DNA of 64,000 nucleotides, from positions 111,667 through 175,666 of the forward strand of contig NZ_KE384568.1 of NCBI RefSeq assembly GCF_000426765.1. Direction: 5' to 3'. The position numbers and the translations under genes are program-made. Of the stretch, positions 1 to 8,287 are shown piece by piece. Numbering within the stretch: position 1 is the stretch's first letter; every line of letters starts with the position of its first letter. A model generated the notes under the pieces. The model saw only the letters and a program-made list of their open reading frames with translations, did not search any database and was not told where the DNA came from. Source of the stretch: Vibrio litoralis DSM 17657. GTDB lineage: Bacteria; Pseudomonadota; Gammaproteobacteria; Enterobacterales; Vibrionaceae.

Positions 1-1
1 T

Positions 2-559
2 GCTCAAGAGCATTTTGCAAAACTACTGGAACAACAAACGAATGAAACTCATATTCGAGTTTTTGTCGTAAATCCTGGTACACCTAACGCAGAGTGTGGC
101 GTATCTTACTGTCCACCTGAGTCGGTTGAAGCATCAGATACCATTTATGAGTTCAAAGGCTTCAATGCTTACGTTGATGAATTGAGTTTACCGTTTTTAG
201 AAGACGCTGAAATTGACTTTGTGACCGATAAAATGGGTTCACAACTCACGCTGAAAGCGCCAAATGCGAAAATGCGTAAACTGGATGACGATGCTCCTCT
301 TATGGCGCGCGTTGAGTATGCTATTCAAACCCAAGTTAACCCACAACTGGCAAGCCACGGCGGCCATGTTAGCCTAATCAGCATTTCTGATGACGGCGTT
401 GCACTAGTTCAATTTGGTGGCGGTTGTAACGGTTGTTCAATGGTAGATGTCACGCTAAAAGAAGGCATCGAGAAGCAATTAGTCGATCAATTCGCAGGTG
501 AGTTAACGGCAGTACGAGATTCAACAGAACACCAAGCGGGTGATCACTCGTATATGTAA
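2..559 (+). CDS. nfuA: Fe-S biogenesis protein NfuA, 5' end cut by window edge
   Basis: NfuA is a cytoplasmic carrier that receives and delivers [4Fe-4S] clusters, important under oxidative stress and iron limitation. The frame is open from base 2, giving 185 residues; the family is about 190-195, so only the first few residues are missing. An apparent TTG start at 182 is internal: the upstream codons read on as the degenerate A-type (IscA-like) domain, with a conserved NAECGVSYCPPE stretch. The C-terminal Nfu domain carries the cluster-binding CxxC in GGGCNGCS, with cysteine codons at 425 and 434. A strong hairpin terminator follows, shared with the convergent cysQ. Identity is very secure. 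Confidence 0.95.
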   Translation, partial: AQEHFAKLLEQQTNETHIRVFVVNPGTPNAECGVSYCPPESVEASDTIYEFKGFNAYVDELSLPFLEDAEIDFVTDKMGSQLTLKAPNAKMRKLDDDAPLMARVEYAIQTQVNPQLASHGGHVSLISISDDGVALVQFGGGCNGCSMVDVTLKEGIEKQLVDQFAGELTAVRDSTEHQAGDHSYM

Positions 560-613
560 CTCAGGAACGAGGTTTCTAGGAAAAGAAAATTTCGTTTCGT
601 TACTCTTCTATCT

Positions 614-652
614 AAAAAGCCAGAGCGATAATCCATCGTTCTGGCTTTTTTC
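614..652. terminator. Bidirectional terminator between nfuA and cysQ
   Basis: A-run, then AGCCAGAgCGAT, a short loop and its complement, then a T-run. Flanking A and T tracts suit it to ending nfuA on the plus strand and cysQ on the minus strand. Confidence 0.85.
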
Positions 653-688
653 TTTATCCAATTGTAAAACTCAGTCAGCTTTTTCTAT

Positions 689-725
689 AAGCGAAGCGTA
701 ACTAGGGACCAGGAACTAGAAACCT
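689..725. repeat. CTAG heptad repeat overlapping the cysQ stop codon
   Basis: The bases read as 7-bp steps with CTAG or a close variant recurring (TAACTAG, GGACCAG, GAACTAG, AAACC). A 19-bp stretch, CGAAGCGTAACTAGGGACC, recurs exactly at 43782-43800. The cysQ stop codon (complement of 716-718) is one of the CTAG units. Confidence 0.7.
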
Positions 726-1546
726 TCTCTCAAAATACTATCCCAACCAATACTCTCATCACCCAACACAATAAAGTTTGGATTTTCTAAAGTATCCCGC
801 TCGTTGTATGACAAGGGCTCCAAGCGAGTGCTGAGAATTCGGCCACCCGCTTCTTCAACGATACATTGAGTTGCGGCAGTATCCCACTCGCCGGTGGGTC
901 CTAAGCGAATATAACAATCTACCGCTCCTTCTGCCACCAAGCATGCTTTTAATGCGGCAGATCCTAATGGTACTAATTCATAGTTGCGCGCAGGGGAAAG
1001 CTTTTCAGTAATACGATTGATATTTTGACGGCGGCTGATCGCAATGGCGATCGGCTGATCAGGTTGTTCATGCTTTAAGGTATGAATACGTAAGCTATCA
1101 TCCATTTCAGGGATCTTCCACGCGCCTTTACCTTGATAAGCAAAATAGGTCACGCCTGAAACGGGGGCATACACCACCCCCATCACTGGCTGGTTATTTT
1201 CAATTAGTGCAATTACCGTCGCAAAATCACCGCTACGGGCAATAAACTCTTGAGTACCATCAAGCGGGTCAACTAACCAATAACGATCCCATTGCGAGCG
1301 TTTTTTGAGACTAATATCGGCATCTTCTTCAGAAAGAATCGGGATAGTTGGAGTCAGATCAGCCAGCTGTTGCATAATGATTTTATGAGCGGCCAAATCA
1401 GCAGTGGTGACGGGTGTATCATCAGCTTTGGTAAATTCTTGATAGTCTTTATTTTGATAAATTTCTAAAATACGCTGACCCGCTTCACGAGCAATGCTGA
1501 TCACCTGAGGAATAAGATGAGAGAGATCACTTTGCGTTGCAGCCAT
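716..1546 (-). CDS. cysQ: 3'(2'),5'-bisphosphate nucleotidase CysQ
   Basis: Removes the 3'-phosphate of PAP, the by-product of sulfate assimilation, as a Mg2+-dependent phosphatase of the inositol monophosphatase fold. Metal-site motifs are visible: SEED at about residues 72-75, DPLDGT at 93-98, and WDTAA followed by EEAGG near 220-235. At 276 residues it is somewhat longer than the E. coli protein. Its ATG lies two bases beyond the nudE stop, so the two genes are surely co-transcribed, in the order known from Vibrio next to the secretion operon. The last codons and the stop fall inside a CTAG heptad repeat, so the extreme C-terminus may be repeat-derived. Confidence 0.93.
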   Translation of the reverse strand: MAATQSDLSHLIPQVISIAREAGQRILEIYQNKDYQEFTKADDTPVTTADLAAHKIIMQQLADLTPTIPILSEEDADISLKKRSQWDRYWLVDPLDGTQEFIARSGDFATVIALIENNQPVMGVVYAPVSGVTYFAYQGKGAWKIPEMDDSLRIHTLKHEQPDQPIAIAISRRQNINRITEKLSPARNYELVPLGSAALKACLVAEGAVDCYIRLGPTGEWDTAATQCIVEEAGGRILSTRLEPLSYNERDTLENPNFIVLGDESIGWDSILREGF

Positions 1547-1548
1547 AG

Positions 1549-2118
1549 TTAGCCTTCCTTATTTGTATCACTTGGAGAAATTACACGTAATGCCAACATT
1601 AAAGCCGTAATACTGCGAGCTTCGCAAAAATCCAGGTGCGTCAGTAATTCTTCAGCTTGTTGTAGCGGCCAACGGATCACTTCTAACTCTTCTGGCTCAT
1701 CACCTTGTAGACGTTCCGGATATAAACCAGTGGCGAGAAATAGCGTCATTTGACTAGAAAAATAGGATGGTGCTAAAACGACTTGCTTAAGTGGCACAAA
1801 TTTATCGGCGCCCATACCAATTTCTTCTTTCAATTCACGGTTAGCGGCTTGCTCTGGCGTTTCTCCCGGATCGATTAATCCTTTAGGAAAACCGAGTTCA
1901 TAACGCTCCGTTCCCGCGGCATATTCTCGAATCAGTAATAAATCGCCTTCTGCGGTTACTGGCACTGTCATTACGCTGCCACGATTACTTGGTTTCATAC
2001 GTTCGTAAGTACGTTCTTCACCGTTTGAGAAACGAAGCTCTAAAGATTCAATAGCGAATAAACGAGATTGTGCCACCACTGAGCTTGATAAGATCTCTGG
2101 CTTTTTATGTTTTGTCAC
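1549..2118 (-). CDS. nudE: ADP compounds hydrolase NudE (Nudix)
   Basis: Hydrolyses ADP-ribose, diadenosine polyphosphates and NADH to AMP-containing products. The full Nudix box is present from Gly80 to Met102: glycine, five residues, Glu86, seven residues, then RELKEEIGM. The length of 189 residues fits the family. It lies between gspN and cysQ, with 36 bases to gspN and two to cysQ, so it is probably read through from the secretion operon; the neighbourhood is conserved in Vibrio and does not imply a role in secretion. Confidence 0.93.
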   Translation of the reverse strand: MTKHKKPEILSSSVVAQSRLFAIESLELRFSNGEERTYERMKPSNRGSVMTVPVTAEGDLLLIREYAAGTERYELGFPKGLIDPGETPEQAANRELKEEIGMGADKFVPLKQVVLAPSYFSSQMTLFLATGLYPERLQGDEPEELEVIRWPLQQAEELLTHLDFCEARSITALMLALRVISPSDTNKEG

Positions 2119-2154
2119 TTCGTCTCTCCTTTCACCGCTCTACTGGGTTAACCG

Positions 2155-2913
2155 CTATAATTTTCCGGCAAAGCTAAATTGATAGCGGCCTTGTGCATTC
2201 GGTTCGCCTAACCATTTTAGTTGCTCTGCCATTGATGATGGGAATTCAGCCCCCGGCTTAAACCATGCCAGCGACTCATAACGAGCTTGTTCATTTAAGC
2301 TCGCTTTAAACTCACTCATCACTTGCGAATTGTTTTGCTTACCCAACACTTCAATATTTTGTGCCTGACAAGTGATGTCTGCTATCACCGGGCCGGGCGT
2401 TAATTGACCAATCGGTGAAACAATATCACTGCCCGTCCAAGCAACACTACCTTTAGCTTCTTCACACCATGGTTGCGCATACTTTAATGAGGTTAACGAT
2501 AACTCTAGTCGGCCTTTTAATTCAACCGGTACTTGAGTCGGTACATAGGACATAACTTGTTGTATTGGCAATGAGGCGAGAACATTGTTGGCATAAAGAC
2601 CAGAAAAACCAACGCCAACAAAACCTTTTCCATCCAGTTTCATACTACTGCCACGGCCAAAGCGAACTTGATATTCCAGCTTAGCAGTCAATAGTTTACT
2701 GGCTTGAAAATCCCAAGATAGACTACCGTATGACTGACGGTTCACTTTAAGTTGCTGAACTTGTCCTTGCCAAATCGTGCCGCTGATTCCGGTTACTTCT
2801 ACCCCACGCTGGGTAGGCAACTGAGCGTACACCCAAGATGCAGGAATATGTGCCACTAAACTTGCAATCAGCATCAATACAAAAACTAGCAGATACCATT
2901 TCATACTTTTCAC
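2155..2913 (-). CDS. gspN: Type II secretion system protein N
   Basis: Last gene of the secretion operon. GspN is an accessory, often dispensable, bitopic protein of the inner-membrane side of the machine. The N-terminus has one hydrophobic segment (about residues 5-23, WYLLVFVLMLIASLVAHIPA) followed by a periplasmic domain. Motif VTGISGTIWQGQ is typical of the family. It starts 36 bases after the gspM stop. I rely on length (252 residues), membrane anchor and position; the sequence family itself diverges quickly. Confidence 0.88.
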   Translation of the reverse strand: MKSMKWYLLVFVLMLIASLVAHIPASWVYAQLPTQRGVEVTGISGTIWQGQVQQLKVNRQSYGSLSWDFQASKLLTAKLEYQVRFGRGSSMKLDGKGFVGVGFSGLYANNVLASLPIQQVMSYVPTQVPVELKGRLELSLTSLKYAQPWCEEAKGSVAWTGSDIVSPIGQLTPGPVIADITCQAQNIEVLGKQNNSQVMSEFKASLNEQARYESLAWFKPGAEFPSSMAEQLKWLGEPNAQGRYQFSFAGKL

Positions 2914-2949
2914 AAATCTAATCCTTTCACAAACCTATCGCTAAAACGG

Positions 2950-3459
2950 CTAACCACGCTGAAATTGTAAGCGGTTAACTTCAACCATACCGGCTTTATC
3001 GGCACGATTAATATCCAAGAACAACACTTGCAGACCATATTGATCGCGCAACTGAGCTAACCAATTGATTAAAGTGTTAAATGGCACAGGTTGAATCCAC
3101 ACTTGCAACATATCATCACGCGGTTGCATACGGATCAACTCTACATTAAAACGACTGGCGGTCGATGACACCACTTGGTTTAACGGTTGGCTACGCTGCA
3201 CACCTTTGCTGCCAGTTTGTGCACGTAAGCTCACTATACTATCGGCTGATTGCGTCACCCAACTCAAAAGCTGTTTTTCACTATTTAGACGTATTTGAGC
3301 TTGTTCTGTACGAGCACTTAATGGTTGTAAGATACCCCAGTAAAGAAAGCCTACTGCAAATAACCCGCCGCAGACTAATACTAGTCGTTGCTCTCTAGCA
3401 GAAATACTGTGCCACCAGCGAAGCACTGGAGCCATAAGAGCGGTTAATTTGTCATTCAT
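2950..3459 (-). CDS. gspM: Type II secretion system protein M
   Basis: Bitopic inner-membrane protein that pairs with GspL in the assembly platform. A short cytoplasmic tail with SAREQRLV is followed by one membrane segment (about residues 26-44) and a ferredoxin-like periplasmic domain. Length 169 is normal. The start overlaps the end of gspL by four bases, typical of translational coupling. Position between L and N makes the call firm. Confidence 0.93.
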   Translation of the reverse strand: MNDKLTALMAPVLRWWHSISAREQRLVLVCGGLFAVGFLYWGILQPLSARTEQAQIRLNSEKQLLSWVTQSADSIVSLRAQTGSKGVQRSQPLNQVVSSTASRFNVELIRMQPRDDMLQVWIQPVPFNTLINWLAQLRDQYGLQVLFLDINRADKAGMVEVNRLQFQRG

Positions 3460-4844
3460 GAGCCACTCCCTTTATTTTTAATCACATAGCTGCCTTGCAC
3501 TAGATCGCCATTTTTATTTAACTGGCCTTGGCTAACATCAAACTGTTTAGCCAACTCTACTCGCAATCGCTCAAAAGATTGGAAATCATCACTTTGGGCA
3601 TTTAAGCGTATTTCTTGACGCGTTCCATCAAATTGCACGCTTTGTACCGTCACCGATTTAACGCTTTGTAATGCCGGTGGCAACTTGGCCATCCAACCAA
3701 GTAGTGAGGCTGAATTACCTCCAGAACCTGATAAGGCATTTTCTTCATCTTGCATTAAACGTTTTAAATAGCTGACCGTTGGGATGCGTTGTCTATCAGG
3801 AAAAACCGTGCGAAAAATCCGTTCACTCTCCGCTCGATAAGCCTGAGTTTGCGCTTCAATTTGTTGAACTTGCACCGTTTGTTGCACCAGTAGCAATACC
3901 AATAAAATACTCGCCGCAATCGCCACCTTACGCCACACCCGCAAATGCTTAAGCCACGAAGATTGCGCTTTAAATGGCCCGGTTAATAAGTTGGCTTGTG
4001 ATTGAATCGCTCCCTGCGCTAACGTCAGCATTGCCATCTCTTGCGGCGCAGTGACCCAGCGGCCCGGTAAATCGGCATGTTGTTCAGGCAATTCGCTATA
4101 ACTATAAATCGTGAAGTGTTCACCGGTCGCATGAACGTGCTCTAAAGCATCAACACTCGACTGTGCTTCGGCGACAATTTCTTCGCTCGATAACATCGCA
4201 CTATCATCAGCATCACTATCTTGCGCTTCGTCCTCAGACTGATCGTTATCTTGCAGTAAGGTTTCAAAACTTAACGCATCACCATCGGGATCGAGCCAGC
4301 CTGATGCTAAAAATACGTCCAGCCAATCATCATCAACCGCCGCACCTTTAACATCACTTTTGCGCATTAACCATTGGTTATTTATGTGCATTGCACTGAT
4401 GTAGTTATCTTTTAATGGCAAGGCTAGGCAATCTGGCAGCACTTTTTTCAGCTCAATGCCATGCGACTTAAACTCATCGACCCAATCAGCTAAATATTGC
4501 TGTTCAACCGTAGCAACAATTGCTTGATCACCTTGCTTTTTGATCACGCTAAAGTGCATACGCTCAATATCTTGCGTTAGCTCATCTTCCATTAAAAATG
4601 GCAGCATTGAGTGTAATTGACGCCCAGCACCCGATGGAATTTGAATCGGGGTAATTAATACATCACTACTTGGCAACAGAGCGATCACGCTACGTTGCGA
4701 GCTGTAATCCACCAAGTCACCTAGCTTTTCTCGACTAGATAGCTCACCTGAGGCGATCACTTCTTGTAAGCTTGGTGACCAAACTAACCAAGGTATTGGA
4801 TCAGTTGGACTACTGCTCAGCTTGATTGTCAGAAACTCGTTCAC
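3456..4844 (-). CDS. gspL: Type II secretion system protein L, with acidic linker
   Basis: GspL links the GspE ATPase in the cytoplasm to GspM and the pseudopilus platform. The N-terminal actin-like cytoplasmic domain (about residues 1-190, including LLPSSDVLITPI and LPFLMEDEL) binds GspE. A membrane segment lies near 305-325 (KVAIAASILLVLLLVQQ), followed by a coiled coil and a periplasmic ferredoxin-like domain. At 462 residues it is longer than the usual roughly 400; the excess is a stretch at about 198-241 rich in Asp, Glu, Ser and Ala. The gene overlaps gspK and gspM. Confidence 0.94.
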   Translation of the reverse strand: MNEFLTIKLSSSPTDPIPWLVWSPSLQEVIASGELSSREKLGDLVDYSSQRSVIALLPSSDVLITPIQIPSGAGRQLHSMLPFLMEDELTQDIERMHFSVIKKQGDQAIVATVEQQYLADWVDEFKSHGIELKKVLPDCLALPLKDNYISAMHINNQWLMRKSDVKGAAVDDDWLDVFLASGWLDPDGDALSFETLLQDNDQSEDEAQDSDADDSAMLSSEEIVAEAQSSVDALEHVHATGEHFTIYSYSELPEQHADLPGRWVTAPQEMAMLTLAQGAIQSQANLLTGPFKAQSSWLKHLRVWRKVAIAASILLVLLLVQQTVQVQQIEAQTQAYRAESERIFRTVFPDRQRIPTVSYLKRLMQDEENALSGSGGNSASLLGWMAKLPPALQSVKSVTVQSVQFDGTRQEIRLNAQSDDFQSFERLRVELAKQFDVSQGQLNKNGDLVQGSYVIKNKGSGS

Positions 4845-5883
4845 TGATCCCTCCGAAACGACGACGTATCACTTGTGTCGTTTTTTTATCTGAACTGTAG
4901 ATTAGACTACGCAGCCTAACCCTTGAATCTTCTACTTTAATTTGTGCATCTAACTCAAAATATTGGCTAGTCACCGCTAAAAATGGACTCGCTTCACTAG
5001 TAATATTGGCGGGTACTCGGGTAATTTGTGGTTCATTTAAGAAGGTTTCCACATCTTGCCAGCCATCATGCGGTCGATTTTCAATTAATTGCTGCGCGTC
5101 ACTTAAGCTCAATGACGGTTGAAACATCCCAGCTAACAACAAGGCTTGCTCAGGCTTTAACGTATTTACATTGATGTACATGTCAGTAGTTGGTAGTGCG
5201 CAAGCCACTTGATTTAAAACCGCCATCGCAGGAGCCGTCACTTGATTCACCGCTCTTAATTCACTGCTATCGGCAATTAAGCCATCTGGCGCGTCATAGC
5301 TAGGTTGAAACCCTTCATAGGTGGCACTTTCTACCCCACTTTGAGTGTTCACTTGGCTATCACTATCAACATACTCTTTAATCGAATCAGCGATCACTTC
5401 CGCCTGGTAGTTATCAATACCTGCTTCTTGCAGCATATAAGCCAATGCTTTTAATAAATAAGGCCGCTCGGGCGTATTGGCTGCCGGTAATGCCGCCAGT
5501 GCATTGACATTAAAGCACGCTTGTTTATCGATAATGCTACCGACTGCATCGCCATTTTCTAACGGGTATTGAGTACCTTCAATCGCCCATGCTTGGCTTA
5601 AGTTAATATTATCGTCGCTGTCTTTATAGCTTTCTTCGATAGCGACTTGAGCCAGTGCTTCGACTCCCATGCTATACCAGTAAGCTTGTTGGTGATTTAA
5701 TAAATTACTAGCACGATAAAATTGGGTCGACATTCGTTCTGTCATAGTCGCGGCTATTGCCACCAGCACCGCCACCAGTAATAACACAAATATAAGCGCC
5801 ACACCTTGCTGACGTTTGATTGTGCGAAATGAACCTCGGCCAATTGAGCCATGAACAAATGAACTACGAGAAGAATTAAGCAT
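4810..5883 (-). CDS. gspK: Type II secretion minor pseudopilin GspK
   Basis: Minor pseudopilin that caps the pseudopilus tip together with I and J. A basic leader ends at Gly27, the predicted GspO cleavage point, followed by VALIFVLLLVAVLVAIAAT. The Glu at mature position 5 found in other pseudopilins is absent, as is usual for GspK. The large globular domain includes a cysteine pair and Asp-rich metal-binding segments (DSDDNINL, IADSIKEYVDSDSQ). Length 357. It shares its first bases with the gspJ stop and overlaps gspL by 35 bases. Confidence 0.94.
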   Translation of the reverse strand: MLNSSRSSFVHGSIGRGSFRTIKRQQGVALIFVLLLVAVLVAIAATMTERMSTQFYRASNLLNHQQAYWYSMGVEALAQVAIEESYKDSDDNINLSQAWAIEGTQYPLENGDAVGSIIDKQACFNVNALAALPAANTPERPYLLKALAYMLQEAGIDNYQAEVIADSIKEYVDSDSQVNTQSGVESATYEGFQPSYDAPDGLIADSSELRAVNQVTAPAMAVLNQVACALPTTDMYINVNTLKPEQALLLAGMFQPSLSLSDAQQLIENRPHDGWQDVETFLNEPQITRVPANITSEASPFLAVTSQYFELDAQIKVEDSRVRLRSLIYSSDKKTTQVIRRRFGGISERVSDNQAEQ

Positions 5884-6593
5884 TATTGCGTGATCTCCCC
5901 ATTCAAATCACTTTTTGCCACCGACTGACCTTGCGCGATTAAATACACTCGTCGGATCTTAGCGTAATCTTTTAATTCCAGAGTGACTTCCACCGCTTGC
6001 GGCAGTTTATCTTCCACTGGCCATGCATCTTGCCACTTATCATTATCACCATCGTAAAAACGAAAATCGAGACTAGTTACTTGATCTAATAATGATTTAT
6101 GTAGCGGCTCTTGTCCTTCAGGCGTATCAGGATAACGCCACCACACTCGCTCTAATTGATCATCGACAACTCGATAACCGACCTTAACAATCTCCCCTCT
6201 AGGGAAAGCTTGCTGAGGGTTTTGCCACCCCAAACGAGTAAATAAGATGCCGTGTGATTGCGAATCGAGTAAATACTCATCGCTATACAGCACTCGATTA
6301 CCCGTGGCATTAGCTCGACCTTTAAATGAACGAGCTACCATCTGGCGGAAATCGCTGTCCATAATAATCATCGCTCGTTGCATCTCTTGCAGACGTGCGG
6401 TTTTCTCCGCCGACAGTTGATTACTACGTTGAACCTGATTCACCACTTGATAGGCCGCAATGCTCAGACTGGCAAATACCATGATGGCGACCATCACTTC
6501 TATCAGGGTAAAACCTTTGCTTAAGGCTTTTCGGCTTGAAGTTTTACGGCTTAACTCTTTCTTACGGTTTAACCCTTTTTTACGGTTTAACAT
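5883..6593 (-). CDS. gspJ: Type II secretion minor pseudopilin GspJ, expanded leader
   Basis: Minor pseudopilin of the tip complex. Prepilin signature KGFTLIEVMVAIMVF with cleavage after Gly27 and Glu at mature position 5. The leader is long (27 residues) and internally repetitive: LNRKKG, LNRKKE, LSRKTS, SRKALSKG, encoded by 18-bp units beginning TTAAACCGTAA. No ATG lies between the first codon and Gly27, so a short leader would need a non-ATG start. It overlaps gspI by 14 bases and abuts gspK. Length 236. Confidence 0.93.
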   Translation of the reverse strand: MLNRKKGLNRKKELSRKTSSRKALSKGFTLIEVMVAIMVFASLSIAAYQVVNQVQRSNQLSAEKTARLQEMQRAMIIMDSDFRQMVARSFKGRANATGNRVLYSDEYLLDSQSHGILFTRLGWQNPQQAFPRGEIVKVGYRVVDDQLERVWWRYPDTPEGQEPLHKSLLDQVTSLDFRFYDGDNDKWQDAWPVEDKLPQAVEVTLELKDYAKIRRVYLIAQGQSVAKSDLNGEITQ

Positions 6594-6960
6594 AGGTCCT
6601 CACCGTCATCAGAGTACTTTTACGTTGTGGGTCTAAAGAGACACTCACATCCACCGCTTTGATCAAATCTAGTCCTGTTTTAACCGGGGTTGCCGTCCAG
6701 TACCATGTTTGTCCACCAAACTCTTCTTCGCCCTTTTTAGTCGCAGTAAACGACTCAGACAAATGCACCATTGCCAATTGATTATCCACCACCATACTGG
6801 CAAAGGTTTTTTCTTCTAAATAGCTTAGAGTGTTGATGTGTTGAGTGACCGCGCGAATCACACTAATCGCAGCAGTGGCGAATATCGCCAACGCAATCAA
6901 GACTTCCAATAAAGTCATGCCTAGAACCTGCTTACGACGACTCATCATCCACTCCATCAC
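6580..6960 (-). CDS. gspI: Type II secretion minor pseudopilin GspI
   Basis: Minor pseudopilin that initiates the tip complex with J and K. Prepilin motif LGMTLLEVLIALAIFA with cleavage after the glycine and Glu at mature position 5. Length 126 fits the family. The start could be the first or second Met (MMEW) or the Met of MMSRRK; the first is used here because the gene overlaps the end of gspH by 29 bases, and a start at the inner Met would keep a shorter overlap. Function is certain from motif and order. Confidence 0.92.
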   Translation of the reverse strand: MMEWMMSRRKQVLGMTLLEVLIALAIFATAAISVIRAVTQHINTLSYLEEKTFASMVVDNQLAMVHLSESFTATKKGEEEFGGQTWYWTATPVKTGLDLIKAVDVSVSLDPQRKSTLMTVRTYVKP

Positions 6961-7522
6961 CGCTCATTCCTGGAGCCAATAGTTGCGCAACACCCTCTTC
7001 CGATACTTTGACTCGCCAGGTTTGCTCTGGCTTTTGATTCGACTGTGAAGTGAACATCAATAGAAAAGGCGTCACTTCGCCACTGGATAATACGTACACT
7101 TGTGGTGGCTTAGGCTTTTTATCGGCATCTTCAAATCGGTCTTCGTAAAAGTCTTCCTGCTTGAATAACCGATCGTCATCGCCCCATGCTTCACTACCTA
7201 ACTCAAAACTAAAGGTTAAATCTTCCGGCAATGGGATTTCAGTAAAATATTTACTGTCTTCTACCTTCTGCCAACCTTCTTCAGCTAATTGCATATAGGT
7301 ATAAGTCGACTTTTTCTCATCGAAACGCAAACCATAATCTTGACCATTGAGGATCGCATCATCACTGAGCAATTGCAGTCGTTGGAAAAAACGTGAGGCC
7401 TCTTCCTTTGCTTGGTCGTCATTACTCTGCGGCAAGGTTTGCACCACCGCTAACGCACTGAGTGACATTAACACCACCACTAACAGTACTTCGAGTAAAG
7501 TAAAACCACGCTGACGCTGCAT
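6932..7522 (-). CDS. gspH: Type II secretion minor pseudopilin GspH
   Basis: Minor pseudopilin joining the tip complex to the GspG shaft. Start set at the ATG of MQRQRGFTLLEVLLVV (complement of 7520-7522), preceded by AAGGAA; this gives a six-residue leader and 196 residues, normal for the family. The open frame continues upstream for 50 codons, but that part translates a 7-bp tandem array and is not protein-like. The distance to gspG is 240 bases, larger than elsewhere in the operon, and is filled by repeat DNA. Confidence 0.93.
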   Translation of the reverse strand: MQRQRGFTLLEVLLVVVLMSLSALAVVQTLPQSNDDQAKEEASRFFQRLQLLSDDAILNGQDYGLRFDEKKSTYTYMQLAEEGWQKVEDSKYFTEIPLPEDLTFSFELGSEAWGDDDRLFKQEDFYEDRFEDADKKPKPPQVYVLSSGEVTPFLLMFTSQSNQKPEQTWRVKVSEEGVAQLLAPGMSGDGVDDESS

Positions 7523-7590
7523 TGTGTTCCTTAGATCTTGTTGCGGATTGCGAGAGCGCTCCGCTTCGTGATGCGAGTAAGAGCAAAGTC

Positions 7591-7655
7591 GGTTCCTGGT
7601 TCCTGGTTCCTGGTTCCTGGTTCCTGGTTCCTGGTTCCTGGTTCCTGGTTCCTGG
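7591..7655. repeat. Nine-copy 7-bp tandem array (GGTTCCT)n
   Basis: Nine perfect copies of GGTTCCT plus GG, with no variation between units. It lies between gspG and gspH, upstream of the gspH start. The complementary unit AGGAACC matches the single and triple AGGAACY units seen in the CTAG heptad repeats elsewhere in the window. Confidence 0.97.
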
Positions 7656-7723
7656 AGGACAGCTTTTAGCACCTAACAATATAAAGCAAATAAGTAAGTA
7701 TTTTGTTTGCTGTAAGCACCGCC

Positions 7724-7755
7724 CCCTAGGGACTAGGAACCAGGGCCTAGAAACT
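7724..7755. repeat. CTAG heptad repeat downstream of gspG
   Basis: Reads in 7-bp steps CTAGGGA, CTAGGAA, CCAGGGC, CTAGAAA, CTC. It ends eight bases before the gspG stop codon. Confidence 0.7.
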
Positions 7756-7762
7756 CTAACTC

Positions 7763-8224
7763 TTACTGAAAATCTTGAATATTCCAGTTACCAATATCTT
7801 TTTGTGAACCGTCATCGCCACCTTCTTGACCATCTGAACCTAGAGTAAAGATATCAACCGTGCCGTGATCGCCTGGGCTTAAGTATTGGTAATCGCCACC
7901 CCATGGGTCACTAGGTAAACGCTTAATGTAACCGCCGTCACGGTAGTTACGTGGCTCTGGGCTACCGGTTGGTTTGCTCACTAATGCATCCAAACCTTGG
8001 TCGGTAGTTGGGTAAACACTGTTATCTAGCTTGTACATATCCAGCGCATTCTCTAGCGCTACAATATCCGTCACCGCTTTTTGTTGATCGGCTTTTTCTT
8101 TGTTACCCAAAAGGTTAGGCACAACAAAGCTAGCTAAAATCCCCAAAATAACCACCACCACCATGACTTCAAGCAAGGTGAAGCCGGATTGTTTTTTAGT
8201 CGATAAATTTAATTTTTTACTCAT
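7763..8224 (-). CDS. gspG: Type II secretion major pseudopilin GspG
   Basis: Major subunit of the pseudopilus that pushes folded substrates through the GspD secretin. Prepilin motif SGFTLLEVMVVVVILGILA with cleavage after Gly14 and Glu at mature position 5. The family's C-terminal calcium-binding region is visible (DPWGGDYQYLSPG, TLGSDGQEGG). Length 153. A GGAG ribosome site precedes the ATG. It is separated from gspF by 370 bases of repeat DNA, so it may have its own promoter; I do not see a convincing one. Confidence 0.96.
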   Translation of the reverse strand: MSKKLNLSTKKQSGFTLLEVMVVVVILGILASFVVPNLLGNKEKADQQKAVTDIVALENALDMYKLDNSVYPTTDQGLDALVSKPTGSPEPRNYRDGGYIKRLPSDPWGGDYQYLSPGDHGTVDIFTLGSDGQEGGDDGSQKDIGNWNIQDFQ

Positions 8225-8287
8225 TGTGACTCCTAATAGATGAGTTTAATTTCTCAAATTTTGATTTAGTATTGCGTATCTCGTGGA

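Noticed and set aside
7591..7655. CRISPR array
   Set aside because: The repeats are 7 bp, contiguous, and have no spacers.
7423..7679. Open frames reading through the GGTTCCT array, including a 50-codon extension of gspH and an 85-codon minus-strand frame
   Set aside because: They translate the 7-bp array as a repeated EPGTRNQ and join it to unrelated sequence; the prepilin motif and ribosome site place the gspH start at 7522.
7522..7848. 108-codon plus-strand frame
   Set aside because: It runs antisense to gspG and through the tandem array; composition is not protein-like.
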